From: G963678445 sp963678445
GTDB lineage: Bacteria; Hydrogenedentota; Hydrogenedentia; Hydrogenedentales; G963678445
Direction: 5' to 3'
Length of the DNA stretch: 64,000 bases
NCBI GenBank assembly: GCA_963678445.1
Contig: OY782877.1
Coordinates: 4,340,001 to 4,404,000 of the forward strand
In this document: one piece after another, positions 27,269 to 35,646 of the stretch
Position numbering within the stretch: the first letter of the stretch is position 1
Layout: the number at the start of each line of letters is the position of its first letter
Notes under the pieces: generated by a model
What the model was told of the DNA's origin: nothing
What the model saw: only the letters and a program-made list of their open reading frames with translations
Databases searched by the model: none
Translations under genes and position numbers: made by a program

Positions 27269-28141
27269 CTACTTACACAACCCCAATTCCACCACGAGCG
27301 GTTCCAGATGATTCCAGGCGCTCTCGGTCATCGACATCAACGGCAGGCGTAGTACATTTTCAATCATGCCCATCTTCGCCAATACCGCTTTGACGGGCAT
27401 CGGATTGCTTTCGATGAAGAGACCTTTGAACAGCGGCATCAGCTTATAATGAATCTCACGCGCTGTTTTAAAATCATCGTTCAATGCTGCCGCACAAAGC
27501 GCCGCCATCTCTTTAGGTACGACGTTGGCCGCTACCGAAACCAAGCCAGATGCGCCAACAGCAATCATAGGCAAGGTCAAAGCGTCATCGCCAGAAACAA
27601 CATTAATATCGCACCGGGAAAGGATTTGTGAAACCTGATCCACGCTGCCGCAAGCCTCTTTGATAGAGACAATGTTTTCTACCTTGCTCAACTCGGCAAT
27701 CGTTTCCGGCAACATTTTTGTGCCCGTACGTCCTGGCACATTGTACAGCATAATGGGGATATCAACCGCATTGGCAATCGTCGTATAATGCGCAATCTGC
27801 CCCGCCGGGGTTGGTTTGTTGTAATACGGCGTGATCAGCAAAGCACCATCACAGCCCACATCCTTGGCATACTGTGTTAACCCCGTTGCTTCCTGAGTGT
27901 TGTTCGACCCCGTTCCAGCGATGACAGGACAACGACCGGCGACACGTTCGGCGACAAACTTGATGCACGCTTTCTGCTCCTCATGCGACAGCGTGGCAGC
28001 TTCACCGGTGCAGCCACAGGGGACGATCCCATTCGTGCCTTGCTCCAGGTGAAAGTCAACCAACCGACCGTACGCATCAAAATCGACGGCATAGTCGCGT
28101 GTGAAAGGGGTAACCAGTGCAACAAAAGAACCCGTGTACAT
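27269..28141 (-). CDS. dapA: 4-hydroxy-tetrahydrodipicolinate synthase
   Basis: The 290-residue protein is a full-length class I aldolase with GGAGGAAAC before its ATG. It condenses pyruvate with aspartate semialdehyde, the first committed step of lysine and diaminopimelate synthesis. Visible signatures are GIVPCGCTGEAATLSHEE (phosphate/pyruvate-binding GTTGE-like region), MLYNVPGRTG (catalytic Tyr) and VSIKEACG (Schiff-base Lys). It is transcribed divergently from folK, with its own terminator downstream, and appears to be monocistronic. Diaminopimelate use agrees with a diderm cell wall. Confidence 0.95.
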   Translation of the reverse strand: MYTGSFVALVTPFTRDYAVDFDAYGRLVDFHLEQGTNGIVPCGCTGEAATLSHEEQKACIKFVAERVAGRCPVIAGTGSNNTQEATGLTQYAKDVGCDGALLITPYYNKPTPAGQIAHYTTIANAVDIPIMLYNVPGRTGTKMLPETIAELSKVENIVSIKEACGSVDQVSQILSRCDINVVSGDDALTLPMIAVGASGLVSVAANVVPKEMAALCAAALNDDFKTAREIHYKLMPLFKGLFIESNPMPVKAVLAKMGMIENVLRLPLMSMTESAWNHLEPLVVELGLCK

Positions 28142-28403
28142 GTTTCCTCCGGTCAGACAAAAACGTCTGCTTTAAGTTTTGTTTCTCCACTTTTATGCAC
28201 AAGCGCGAAAAAATAGCATCGCTAAACAACTCATGTTCCTGTGCACAGCGCTAATTGTAACACGATGCCCCCTTCTACATAAACTTTCCTAAGGCCATCG
28301 CCATGCCCAGACAAAAAATAGAACGGTAAGCTTTCCTGCCTTAACAAAATAGTCTTGTTGAGGAGAACTTTTAAGATTGCAGTCAGAAAAATCATCAGCA
28401 ACA
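28142..28403. other. Divergent intergenic region dapA/folK
   Basis: AT-rich DNA separates the two divergent starts. The dapA ribosome binding site lies at its left edge and the folK promoter at its right. I looked for a lysine-riboswitch-like leader before dapA and saw no convincing conserved core. No small gene was found. Confidence 0.4.
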
Positions 28404-28433
28404 TTGTCCAAAGCAAAAAAAGTTTGGTATCAT
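28404..28433 (+). promoter_or_regulatory. Predicted folK promoter
   Basis: TTGTCC (28404-28409), an 18-bp spacer and TATCAT (28428-28433). Transcription would begin near 28440, which rules out ATG 28435 as a start and supports GTG 28477. Confidence 0.45.
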
Positions 28434-28476
28434 CATGTTACAGTGTGCAATCATAAAACCAGGCGAGGATGAAAGA

Positions 28477-28956
28477 GTGTGTGTTCACTTAAGTTTGGGC
28501 AGCAATCTAAATGATCGTCTGAAAAATATGCATACCGCGTTGAATCTTCTAGAGGCCCATACACAAATAACAGTGCGGGCCGTATCGGGTTGTTATGAAA
28601 CTGCACCCTGGGGTGTGGTAGACCAGCCTGCATTTTTGAATCTGGCCGCAGAGATCTGGACGGACTTAGAGCCGATGGAACTCCTGAATGTGGTAAAGCA
28701 GATTGAAATCAGGGTGGGACGTCAGGCAACGCGACGATGGGGACCGCGAGTGGTGGATATCGATTTGGTGTTGTGGGGGGGACGGATGGTATCAACGCCT
28801 CAGTTGACGATTCCGCATAAAGATTTCCGCGAGCGTATGTTCGTATTACGACCGCTGGCGGAAATTGCCCCGGACGCCCTCGATCCAAAAACCGGTTTAA
28901 CGGTGTCGCAACTGCTGGCGCAATCCCCCGATTCAGGGAAGATTGAACGCCTATAA
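28477..28956 (+). CDS. folK: 2-amino-4-hydroxy-6-hydroxymethyldihydropteridine pyrophosphokinase
   Basis: FolK transfers pyrophosphate from ATP to hydroxymethyl-dihydropterin in folate synthesis. The start was chosen as GTG 28477: FolK proteins begin just before LSLGSNL, and CGAGGA lies 8 bp upstream. The longer frame to ATG 28435 would begin inside the predicted promoter. The product is 159 residues, normal for the family, with LSLGSNLNDRL, GCYETAPWGVVDQPAFLN, the GRQATRRWGPRVVDIDLVLW signature and IPHKDFRERMFVL. panBCD follows after 93 bp, grouping two cofactor pathways. Confidence 0.93.
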   Translation: MCVHLSLGSNLNDRLKNMHTALNLLEAHTQITVRAVSGCYETAPWGVVDQPAFLNLAAEIWTDLEPMELLNVVKQIEIRVGRQATRRWGPRVVDIDLVLWGGRMVSTPQLTIPHKDFRERMFVLRPLAEIAPDALDPKTGLTVSQLLAQSPDSGKIERL

Positions 28957-29049
28957 CTCCTTGAACCTTGTTTAACCGCTTGGAGCCCAAAAACGGGACC
29001 GGGACGGAAACGGAAAGAGATTCGTACGTCGCGGTTCAGGAGAGCATCT

Positions 29050-29847
29050 GTGTCTGCTTTAGTTACAACAAAAACATTTCTTGAACGTAAGCAACAGGGT
29101 GAAAAAATCACCATGTTAACGGCTTACGACTATCCTACGGCGCAAGTTATCGATGCGACCGGGGTAGACAGTATTCTGGTCGGCGATTCCGTGGGTACCG
29201 TAATGATGGGGTATGAGAATACCTTGTCTGTTACGATGACGGATATGCTCTATCACACGCGGATTGTACGACGTGCGGTTAAAAACGCCTTGCTTATTGC
29301 CGACATGCCTTTCATGTCCTATCAGGCAAGTTCTCAGGAGGCTATTCGTAATGCTGGCCGTCTGGTGGCGGAAGGGGGGGCGCAAGCGGTAAAGCTGGAA
29401 GGCGCTGTGGCCAATTTTGGCGAGGCCATCCGCGGTATTTTGCATGCCGGTATTCCCGTGATAGGGCATTTAGGTTTGACCCCGCAGTCGGTACATCAGT
29501 TTGGAGGATTCAAGGTACAAGGGCGAACTGAGGAAGCACAGCAGCGCTTGCTTGACGATGCCTTGGCTTTGGAAGATGCGGGCTGTTTTGCGATTGTATT
29601 GGAATGCATTCCCGTACCCTTGGCGGAACGCATCACACAGCGCTTGCAGATTCCTACCATTGGCATTGGGGCCGGAGCAGTATGCGATGGACAGGTGCTG
29701 GTTTGCCACGATGTGCTGGGCTGGGGAAAGACCCGCTTTTCAAAGACCTATGTGGATGTACGTGCTGCGATGGATACCGCATTTCGAAGTTATATCAGTG
29801 AAGTGAAGCAAGGGCAGTACCCTGCACAGGAGCACACCTACTCATGA
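29050..29847 (+). CDS. panB: 3-methyl-2-oxobutanoate hydroxymethyltransferase
   Basis: The 265-residue PanB starts at GTG behind CAGGAGAG. It makes ketopantoate from 2-oxoisovalerate and methylene-tetrahydrofolate. Motifs are KITMLTAYDYPTAQ, ILVGDSVGTVMMGYENTL, GGAQAVKLEGA and GHLGLTPQSVHQFGG, including the metal-binding Asp residues and the catalytic Glu region LECIP. It is the first gene of a tight panBCD operon, and its stop overlaps the panC start (ATGA). Confidence 0.96.
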   Translation: MSALVTTKTFLERKQQGEKITMLTAYDYPTAQVIDATGVDSILVGDSVGTVMMGYENTLSVTMTDMLYHTRIVRRAVKNALLIADMPFMSYQASSQEAIRNAGRLVAEGGAQAVKLEGAVANFGEAIRGILHAGIPVIGHLGLTPQSVHQFGGFKVQGRTEEAQQRLLDDALALEDAGCFAIVLECIPVPLAERITQRLQIPTIGIGAGAVCDGQVLVCHDVLGWGKTRFSKTYVDVRAAMDTAFRSYISEVKQGQYPAQEHTYS

Positions 29848-30716
29848 AGATAATACGTAGTGCGGCTGAAATGCGCGCTTGGTCCTTTGCACAACGAGTA
29901 GCGGGAAAAACGATTGGTTTCGTTCCTACCATGGGCGCATTGCACGAAGGGCATCTGAGTTTGATGCGCGCTGCAGTAGCAGAAAACGATTGCGCTGTGG
30001 CCAGCATATTTGTCAACCCGACACAGTTTGCGCCTACGGAAGATTTTGACGCTTATCCGCGCACCTTTGATGCGGATCGTGCCTTGGCGGAAGATGCAGG
30101 CGTAGTGGTAATCTATGCGCCAACAGCTTCGGGGATGTATCCCGAAGACTACGCGACCTACGTGAGTGTGGAGCAAGTATCGCAAGGTCTATGCGGCGGA
30201 TCACGGCCTCACTTTTTCCGGGGTGTGGCCACTGTAGTAACCAAACTTTTCAATGCGGTCGTGCCCGATAAAGCTTATTTTGGTCAAAAGGACGCACAAC
30301 AGTGCGCAGTACTAAAACGAATGGTGCGCGATCTGGATATGGGACTCTCCATTGTAGAATGTCCCATTGTGCGCGACCCGGATGGGCTGGCGATGAGTTC
30401 GCGCAACCAATATCTAAGCGCTGAAGATCGGGCGCGTGCCCTGTGCCTTTCCCAATCGCTCTTTACCGCACAACGTATGTTGGAATCCGGAGAGCGTTCC
30501 GTCGAGGCCGTTATCAGCGCTGTGCGTGCAGGGATGAGCACTGTAGAAATTGATTACGTCGCGTTGGTCGATGCCGAAAGTATGCGTCCTGTCGCTGAGA
30601 TTACAAACCCTGTTCTTTTAGCCGTAGCAGCACAAGTGGGGCCAGCGCGTCTGATTGATAACATAAAATTCTTTCCATCTGAAACAGAAGTCCAGGTGGA
30701 AGAGGAGATAGTGTAA
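29844..30716 (+). CDS. panC: Pantothenate synthetase (pantoate-beta-alanine ligase)
   Basis: The 290-residue PanC joins pantoate and beta-alanine using ATP through a pantoyl-adenylate. Signatures visible are GFVPTMGALHEGHLSLM (HIGH-type adenylation motif), SIFVNPTQF, the RPHFFRGVATVV stretch and FGQKDAQQ, plus the SSRNQYLS loop. The ATG overlaps the panB stop, and its own stop overlaps the panD start (TAATG), so the three genes are translationally coupled. Confidence 0.96.
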   Translation: MKIIRSAAEMRAWSFAQRVAGKTIGFVPTMGALHEGHLSLMRAAVAENDCAVASIFVNPTQFAPTEDFDAYPRTFDADRALAEDAGVVVIYAPTASGMYPEDYATYVSVEQVSQGLCGGSRPHFFRGVATVVTKLFNAVVPDKAYFGQKDAQQCAVLKRMVRDLDMGLSIVECPIVRDPDGLAMSSRNQYLSAEDRARALCLSQSLFTAQRMLESGERSVEAVISAVRAGMSTVEIDYVALVDAESMRPVAEITNPVLLAVAAQVGPARLIDNIKFFPSETEVQVEEEIV

Positions 30717-31069
30717 TGCTGTTAAACATGTTCAAGAGCAAGGTGCACCGCGCCACAGTGACACAGGCTGATCTGAATTATAACGGTAGCCTGACGCTGG
30801 ATGCCGATCTAATGGAAGCAGCCGGTATGCTGGAATACGAGCAGGTATCCGTGTTAAACATTAACACCGGCGACCGTTTTACCACCTATCTCATCCGTGG
30901 CGAGCGGGGGAGTGGGGTCGTATGTCTCAACGGCGCCGCAGCACGTAAGGGCCAACCCGGCGACTTGGTCATTATTCTGACCTATGCACAGATGGACGCC
31001 GAAGAAGCCCAGTCCCATACGCCGAAAATCGTTTGCGTCGACGAGAAAAATCACATAGTTAGTGACTAA
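30716..31069 (+). CDS. panD: Aspartate 1-decarboxylase
   Basis: The 117-residue PanD makes beta-alanine from aspartate. The proenzyme self-cleaves to form a pyruvoyl group. Here the cleavage site is YNGSLTLD, with the Gly-Ser bond in the conserved place. VLNINTGDRFTTYLI and CLNGAAARKGQPGDLVII complete the family pattern. The last residues (VSD) and the stop codon lie inside the left end of repeat element B, so the C-terminus may have been remodelled by the element. Confidence 0.95.
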   Translation: MLLNMFKSKVHRATVTQADLNYNGSLTLDADLMEAAGMLEYEQVSVLNINTGDRFTTYLIRGERGSGVVCLNGAAARKGQPGDLVIILTYAQMDAEEAQSHTPKIVCVDEKNHIVSD

Positions 31070-31160
31070 AATATGAGAAATTGTCATAAAAAACGAAATT
31101 TTTGTTGTGCTCAGGGATGGTAAGGCCATACCCATTGCTTGCGGTCGCTGGACCGCTTCA
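31058..31160 (+). repeat. Intergenic repeat element, copy B
   Basis: A well-preserved copy: TTAGTGACTAAAAT at the left, TTGTCATAAAAAACGAAATT, CAGGGATGGTAAGGCCATACC, and a right end TTGCTTGCGGTC-GCTG-GACCGCTT. The panD stop codon falls within the left end. Confidence 0.8.
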
Positions 31161-31225
31161 ATTCTGCGTGAAATAAACCTCCACAAACAGAGTCTGTTCG
31201 AACATATGCAAAGGAAAGATATCGT

Positions 31226-31576
31226 ATGAATCCCCTTCTTTCACTATCGGATTTTGAGGACGCCCTGGAAGCCAGTACGAACCAGCCTATTTTGATTTTT
31301 AAACACAGCAGCATCTGTCCTATTTCCGCTGGCGCTAAAGACCGGTTAATCGCTTTTCTCGATTCCGAAAAAGAGGATGCATTATCTTGCTACCAAGTCC
31401 TGGTACGTGAAAATCGCGACATTTCCAATGCCATAGCCGAACGTCTTTCAACTACCCATCAATCTCCCCAGCTCCTTCTGGTGCACAATGGGAAAGTACT
31501 CTGGCACACTTCACATCACACCATCACCGCCGATGAAATTGAAGAAGCGCTCGAGGAGCACACCGCCAGAGATTAA
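31226..31576 (+). CDS. YtxJ/BrxC-type monothiol bacilliredoxin (DUF2847)
   Basis: The 116-residue thioredoxin-fold protein has AAAGGAAAG before its ATG. ILIFKHSSICPISAGA contains the single active-site Cys in the CPIS arrangement of the YtxJ family, and QSPQLLLVHNGKVLWHTSHH is the usual C-terminal half. In Firmicutes this family removes bacillithiol from S-bacillithiolated proteins. Its presence suggests that this bacterium may use bacillithiol or a related thiol. No bacillithiol synthesis gene is in the window. Confidence 0.85.
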   Translation: MNPLLSLSDFEDALEASTNQPILIFKHSSICPISAGAKDRLIAFLDSEKEDALSCYQVLVRENRDISNAIAERLSTTHQSPQLLLVHNGKVLWHTSHHTITADEIEEALEEHTARD

Positions 31577-31680
31577 AGTTACCAGCGCCACTGGCAATAT
31601 TTATGCTCCGTCCCATCCCTTGGTTCAGCAGAATTTTATTTTTATGAATCATTTTCAGAATTAAAGCCTAACGCCCCTAA

Positions 31681-31718
31681 AATAAAGCCTCCTTCCCAAA
31701 ATTTTTTGAGCAGGAGGC
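31681..31718 (-). terminator. Possible terminator after the EGEG-linker surface protein gene
   Basis: On the minus strand GCCTCCT (31712-31718) and AGGAGGC (31687-31693) enclose an 18-base loop, followed by TTTATTTT. The long loop makes this a moderate call. Confidence 0.5.
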
Positions 31719-31749
31719 GAAAATTTATCCGTTTGTTCAAGCGAGTTTC

Positions 31750-33780
31750 TTAGACGTTCTCCTCAAGTGCATTAGGGCAATAGCCATCCTCCGTGTCCTG
31801 TTCAGGACACGCATGATAGTGTCCACTATTGAAGAACTGAATGAAACGAAGCAGTTCCGACAGGTCTATTTGCCAATCTGGACCATTGGGATGATAATCA
31901 CTGGCGTGGGGAGAACAGTTCGTATTTCCCTGCTCTGGTGAGTATCCGTCTTCCGTATCTTCCTGGCACTGGAAACCGGTTGAATTGAAAAACTGAATTA
32001 CACGCAGCAACTCGGACAGACCAATTACATTATCTCCATCCTGATCTCCGGAGTGACTTACAGTACCTTCACCCTCACCCTCTGCAGCACCCTCGCCCTC
32101 ACCTTCTGCAGTGCCTTCGCCTTCACCCTCACCCTCTGCAGCACCCTCGCCCTCACCTTCAGCAGCCCCTTCACCCTCACCTTCTGCAGTGCCTTCGCCT
32201 TCACCCTCTGTTTCACCTTCGGTGACAACAAGGCAGGGGGCATAGCTACTAAGATTGCTTTCTTCATAATTTTCTGGCTCACCACTACCCATGGAAAGCC
32301 CAGAGCGTCCATCATATGCGTCCAATGCAAGCCAAGTAATGGCAATCGTCCCGTCGAAAAACAATTCCACCTGGAAGCTTACACGATCATCTAAGACCCA
32401 ATCGTTTTGCGCCACTTCATCATACGTCACAACAATACGATCTGAAAGCTGTTTCCACGAAATTTCACCGCCATCTTCCGGCACAAGATTTTTAGTCAAT
32501 CCTGCAACACGCGGCATAGAAAAATGGGTTTCGGTGTCCTGCGAACTTGATGTATCGCCTTGCGTAAAGGTGATATAGCCATTGCTACCGATAAAGATTC
32601 GGTCATACGTCTCACCATACAATGGGAAAACCTTATCCTCTGACAAAAGGATTTCTACAAAATCATCATCATCAAGCGCAAGCGCGGTTCCCCCTTCAGG
32701 CGGGGTTGGGTAGGCGACTGCTTCATTCAGACAGGCGCTATATTGATTGTTCGATGTGTTTGGCGTAAAGACGATGGTATGGAAATCCAAATCATTTTGC
32801 GTATAGAAGCGCTCAGTAAACCAATCGGTGGGTGGGTCCTGACTGACTTGTCCGGTGAAATTAAGCTGTGCCGTATTAAAGGGTAAATCAATCGGGCCAT
32901 CCACCGGGTCCCAAGGTAGCCCTTCTTTCAAAATTGGCAAATCATATCGGTAAGATAAAAACTCAACATAGAGGGTAGGGAAAAACCGCAATGTGAGTTT
33001 CAGTTGTGCATTCTCATTATACGAAGCCGTTTCACTGTATCCTTCCTCAGGTACGACAATGGGCACGGATTGTCCCTCTTCCGTGAAGGTATTCTCATCA
33101 GTCACCGTTATCGAATCGCAGGCCATTGAACCATCAGCGAGGATTGAGAGATCGACGCCGAGTCCTGCACCTACTGTACTCGTAGGCACCCAACGCGGTA
33201 ACCAACCCAGCACCCAGTCGGTAATATCGACATCAAACAGATTGGATTGCGGTGCTTCATCATGCAGCGTTGAAGTGCTGTCCAGTAGAAACGAGTCAAA
33301 GTTCTGTGAATCTGTTGCATGGATAGTAAAATTGGGCACATACGGAATATTTTCCAAGACATAGGGTTTATCGCCAATGCCAATCCCCGTTAAATCCACC
33401 GCAACAGCAGCGTACAACGTAGCCCCGAAATCAAACTGCCATGTGCCCGACGCATTGCCCAGTTTGAGGGAATCGCCTTCCTGGATAAGTTCACCCTGAA
33501 TATCGGCGCCATACGAATATACGGCATCTGCGGTCAGGCGCACCTGGAGTACGAAGCCCCCCGGTTCCTCCTCAATTTCCCCTTTTTCTTTGTTGTTCGG
33601 CCACCAGCCCGAATCAAAGCCTACATCGAAGCCCTCTGGTGGTGCCGTGAACTGCACAAGTTGCTTTTGAGGTTCCTCCGCACGGCTTTGCCCGGCAAAA
33701 AAAACCAAAGATACAAACAGGATTAGGAAGAGATAGCAGTGCATTTTACTGCGATCGTGCGTCGTCAGAACTACCGACAT
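31750..33780 (-). CDS. Secreted surface protein with Glu-Gly linker and duplicated EF-hand-like C-terminal motif
   Basis: The 676-residue product has GAGGAG before its ATG and a signal peptide (CYLFLILFVSLVFFAGQSRA). The N-terminal half is beta-rich and not assigned. About 360-520 carries LYGETYDRIFIGSNGYITF and VSFQVELFFDGTIAITWLAL, resembling the NIDO-like fold of secreted proteins. A Glu-Gly-Ala/Thr linker follows (32056-32220 in DNA). It ends with two related motifs, DQDGDNVIGLSELLRVIQFF and WQIDLSELLRFIQFF, each followed by Asn-Ser, a Cys-containing stretch and EDGY. The repeats resemble calcium-binding EF-hand/dockerin loops. The protein is probably attached to the cell surface or to an extracellular complex. 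Confidence 0.7.
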   Translation of the reverse strand: MSVVLTTHDRSKMHCYLFLILFVSLVFFAGQSRAEEPQKQLVQFTAPPEGFDVGFDSGWWPNNKEKGEIEEEPGGFVLQVRLTADAVYSYGADIQGELIQEGDSLKLGNASGTWQFDFGATLYAAVAVDLTGIGIGDKPYVLENIPYVPNFTIHATDSQNFDSFLLDSTSTLHDEAPQSNLFDVDITDWVLGWLPRWVPTSTVGAGLGVDLSILADGSMACDSITVTDENTFTEEGQSVPIVVPEEGYSETASYNENAQLKLTLRFFPTLYVEFLSYRYDLPILKEGLPWDPVDGPIDLPFNTAQLNFTGQVSQDPPTDWFTERFYTQNDLDFHTIVFTPNTSNNQYSACLNEAVAYPTPPEGGTALALDDDDFVEILLSEDKVFPLYGETYDRIFIGSNGYITFTQGDTSSSQDTETHFSMPRVAGLTKNLVPEDGGEISWKQLSDRIVVTYDEVAQNDWVLDDRVSFQVELFFDGTIAITWLALDAYDGRSGLSMGSGEPENYEESNLSSYAPCLVVTEGETEGEGEGTAEGEGEGAAEGEGEGAAEGEGEGEGTAEGEGEGAAEGEGEGTVSHSGDQDGDNVIGLSELLRVIQFFNSTGFQCQEDTEDGYSPEQGNTNCSPHASDYHPNGPDWQIDLSELLRFIQFFNSGHYHACPEQDTEDGYCPNALEENV
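32056..32220 (-). repeat. Glu-Gly low-complexity coding repeat
   Basis: Six-base units (CCCTCA, CCTTCA, CCCTCG on the + strand) with GCAG inserts encode EGEGEG, AAEGEG and TAEGEG blocks that link the globular domain to the C-terminal EF-hand-like motifs. Confidence 0.85.
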
Positions 33781-34049
33781 TCTGTGAAACTCCTCAGATC
33801 AACCCAAACATACAGCTAGCGTAGTGATACCAAGCCGTGCCTTTCCCAACAAAATCGAAACGGATACCCAAGTACACAAACCATAACAATGGTACCAAGC
33901 CATTGTGCACCTGTCAACGTGTAACAAAAGCATTGTAGTTGAGGAATGCGCGAAATTCCCTTCATGCTATTAGCGGTAAAGAGCTCTACCGCATGGACTA
34001 AGGAGGTTCTGAGCCGTCTTTTTTCTCTAAGTTTATAACCTGTTTATGT
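33781..34049. other. Intergenic region with no recognised gene
   Basis: This stretch separates two minus-strand genes. The only structure noted is GCGGTA-N8-TACCGC near 33972-33991, without a T run. No promoter was assigned. Confidence 0.4.
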
Positions 34050-35105
34050 TTAGAACGGAATGCGATACAAGCGAATTTCATGGGTATTATCAGGACATGC
34101 CACTTCGGCGTATACCCACAATTCCCCTTTGTGATACAGCCAATCAGAATAGCGGAACGTAGCAAAGGTGTCGCTGGGGGTGGTGCTGACCAATATAGGG
34201 GTGTCAGGAGTCAGATCGATAATGGTCTGCAGATCAAAGGTAAATCCCAAGCCGGTGCCAATGTTATACACCGGGTCATACCAGTCGGTTTTTCCGCCCT
34301 CATAAACGAAGAGATAGCCAATGCCCAGCGGAACCAGAGAGGCGGGGCGTACACAGAAATCATGCCAGCCCGCCAGGGGCAACAGGCTGTTGTAGGGATT
34401 CCCAACCGGCTTCCAGTTTTCTCCATCCTGACTGCTGTAATGGTAAATCCGTTCATTACGGCGCATGTATCCGATCATGTAACAATGATACGCGCCCGCC
34501 ACGTACTTGATTACCGGATCTTTGTATTCCACTACCGAGACATCGCGTGGATACGTTTTCTTTGGGGAAGCAATGACCAGTTTTGCAGTAGTAGCATCGA
34601 ATTCGGTAGGCGTCGCCACGTCATCGAATTTAAATATGCCCCATGGGCCATCCTGAAACGGACCGCAACCATAAAGTTTGAATAACCCCGTTTTAGGATC
34701 GCGCAGCAACGCTGGCCGTTCAAAACCTTTTATCGGCACATCTTCCCGTTTTAAACTATGTGCCTTTGCAAAGTGAACGCCATCCGCACTACGCAGAATA
34801 CGGATTTCGTAACCGCGTAATCCGCGTTGCGACTCCGCAGTACGCATACGACACGCCATCCAGAACGTTCCGTCATCGTCGATGGCCACCGAAGGAGCGC
34901 CAGCCCACCATTCGGGTTTATCTGCGTCAGGACGAAGGATGACCTCATAGTTGCGAAAGCCGTCGAGGATTTTTCCATAGCCATCTCCCGCAGCAGGCAG
35001 CGAAAGAGCAGGGGGGAGGGGCTCCGCTGAAGCGGAAACCGAAAAGCCAGCTATAGCAAGCAATAACGCCAACGCAGTTACACTCAGACAACAAAGCAGT
35101 TGCAT
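34050..35105 (-). CDS. Secreted five-bladed-propeller glycosidase-like protein
   Basis: The 351-residue product has a signal peptide (MQLLCCLSVTALALLLAIAG). The rest matches a five-bladed beta-propeller glycosidase (GH43/GH130-like): GAPSVAIDDDGTFWMACRM, IRILRSADGVHF, FERPALLRDPKTGLFKLYGCG, YKDPVIKYVAGAYHCYMIGY and HYSSQDGENW. The repeating Asp-Pro and ExPALxxD patterns are typical of the clan, but I cannot place it in one family or name the sugar. Together with the rhamnosidase and DUF4838 proteins it suggests a polysaccharide-using lifestyle. Confidence 0.65.
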   Translation of the reverse strand: MQLLCCLSVTALALLLAIAGFSVSASAEPLPPALSLPAAGDGYGKILDGFRNYEVILRPDADKPEWWAGAPSVAIDDDGTFWMACRMRTAESQRGLRGYEIRILRSADGVHFAKAHSLKREDVPIKGFERPALLRDPKTGLFKLYGCGPFQDGPWGIFKFDDVATPTEFDATTAKLVIASPKKTYPRDVSVVEYKDPVIKYVAGAYHCYMIGYMRRNERIYHYSSQDGENWKPVGNPYNSLLPLAGWHDFCVRPASLVPLGIGYLFVYEGGKTDWYDPVYNIGTGLGFTFDLQTIIDLTPDTPILVSTTPSDTFATFRYSDWLYHKGELWVYAEVACPDNTHEIRLYRIPF

Positions 35106-35207
35106 AGTTCATCTCCCCGAATCCGGCCTGGGTTACGACAAAAGTTACCTTGAGAATCTTTATGAACGATAACACCAATTAATAAGCATGCACAAGTCTG
35201 CATAATC

Positions 35208-35308
35208 TTGGTGACTTTCATAAAAACGAAGTTTTGTCTCGGGCAGGGATGGTTAGGACCATATTTTCTGGGTGGGCCCTGGCTACCTTGGGGGCGTTGG
35301 CCTGCTTT
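35208..35308 (+). repeat. Intergenic repeat element, copy C (diverged)
   Basis: TTGGTGACTTTCATAAAAACGAAGTTTTG at the left, CAGGGATGGTTAGGACCATA in the middle and GGGCGTTGGCCTGCTTTT at the right. The terminal hairpin is largely lost. Confidence 0.6.
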
Positions 35309-35431
35309 TGGTAAATTTACTTCGAAAAATCCGTTCTTTTCCCCTCATCAAATACAGAAAACCGGCTATCCGGAATTGATATTGGGCAACCTTAGTGGAT
35401 TAAGTGTTTTGTTTGGTTTAGTTTACATGTC

Positions 35432-35460
35432 TTGCTGGATTTCAAGGTCTATGGTATAAT
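35432..35460 (+). promoter_or_regulatory. Strong sigma-70-type promoter with no ORF downstream
   Basis: TTGCTG (35432-35437), a 17-bp spacer and a perfect TATAAT (35455-35460). No plausible coding frame begins downstream on this strand. Transcription would start near 35467, and the DNA that follows is rich in complementary segments. Confidence 0.6.
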
Positions 35461-35466
35461 GATTGT

Positions 35467-35646
35467 GGTCAGCGCCACATATGGCGTTTCTCCTTCCGCG
35501 GAGGTCTGGTGCGAAATTCGTGTCAGGCCTCTTATTTCGTTCGTGATGTGCTTGCTGAGAGGTCATAGCTAACGAAATTTTATTCCAGTCTGAAGCGGAG
35601 GGGATATACCTCTGGTCATACTTTTTGGACCAGTTGCGCCGTTGTG
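35467..35646 (+). ncRNA. Candidate structured small RNA (identity unknown)
   Basis: Downstream of the strong promoter there are about 180 bp with several complementary pairs. These are CGCCA-CATA-TGGCG, GAGGTCTG...CAGGCCTC (8 bp, one G-U), GGCCTCT...AGAGGTC, and CTGGTC...GACCAG near the end. An alternative long pairing joins CTCCTTCCGC with GCGGAGGGG. Length and long-range pairing would fit a 6S-like RNA, but no conserved family core was recognised. The 3' end is not clear because no T-run follows before the convergent lipoprotein gene. Confidence 0.4.

Noticed and set aside
28142..28403. Lysine riboswitch in the dapA leader.
   Set aside because: No recognisable conserved core or leader terminator was seen.
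35208..35459. 83-codon plus-strand ORF.
   Set aside because: It lies within repeat element C and ends in the small-RNA promoter.
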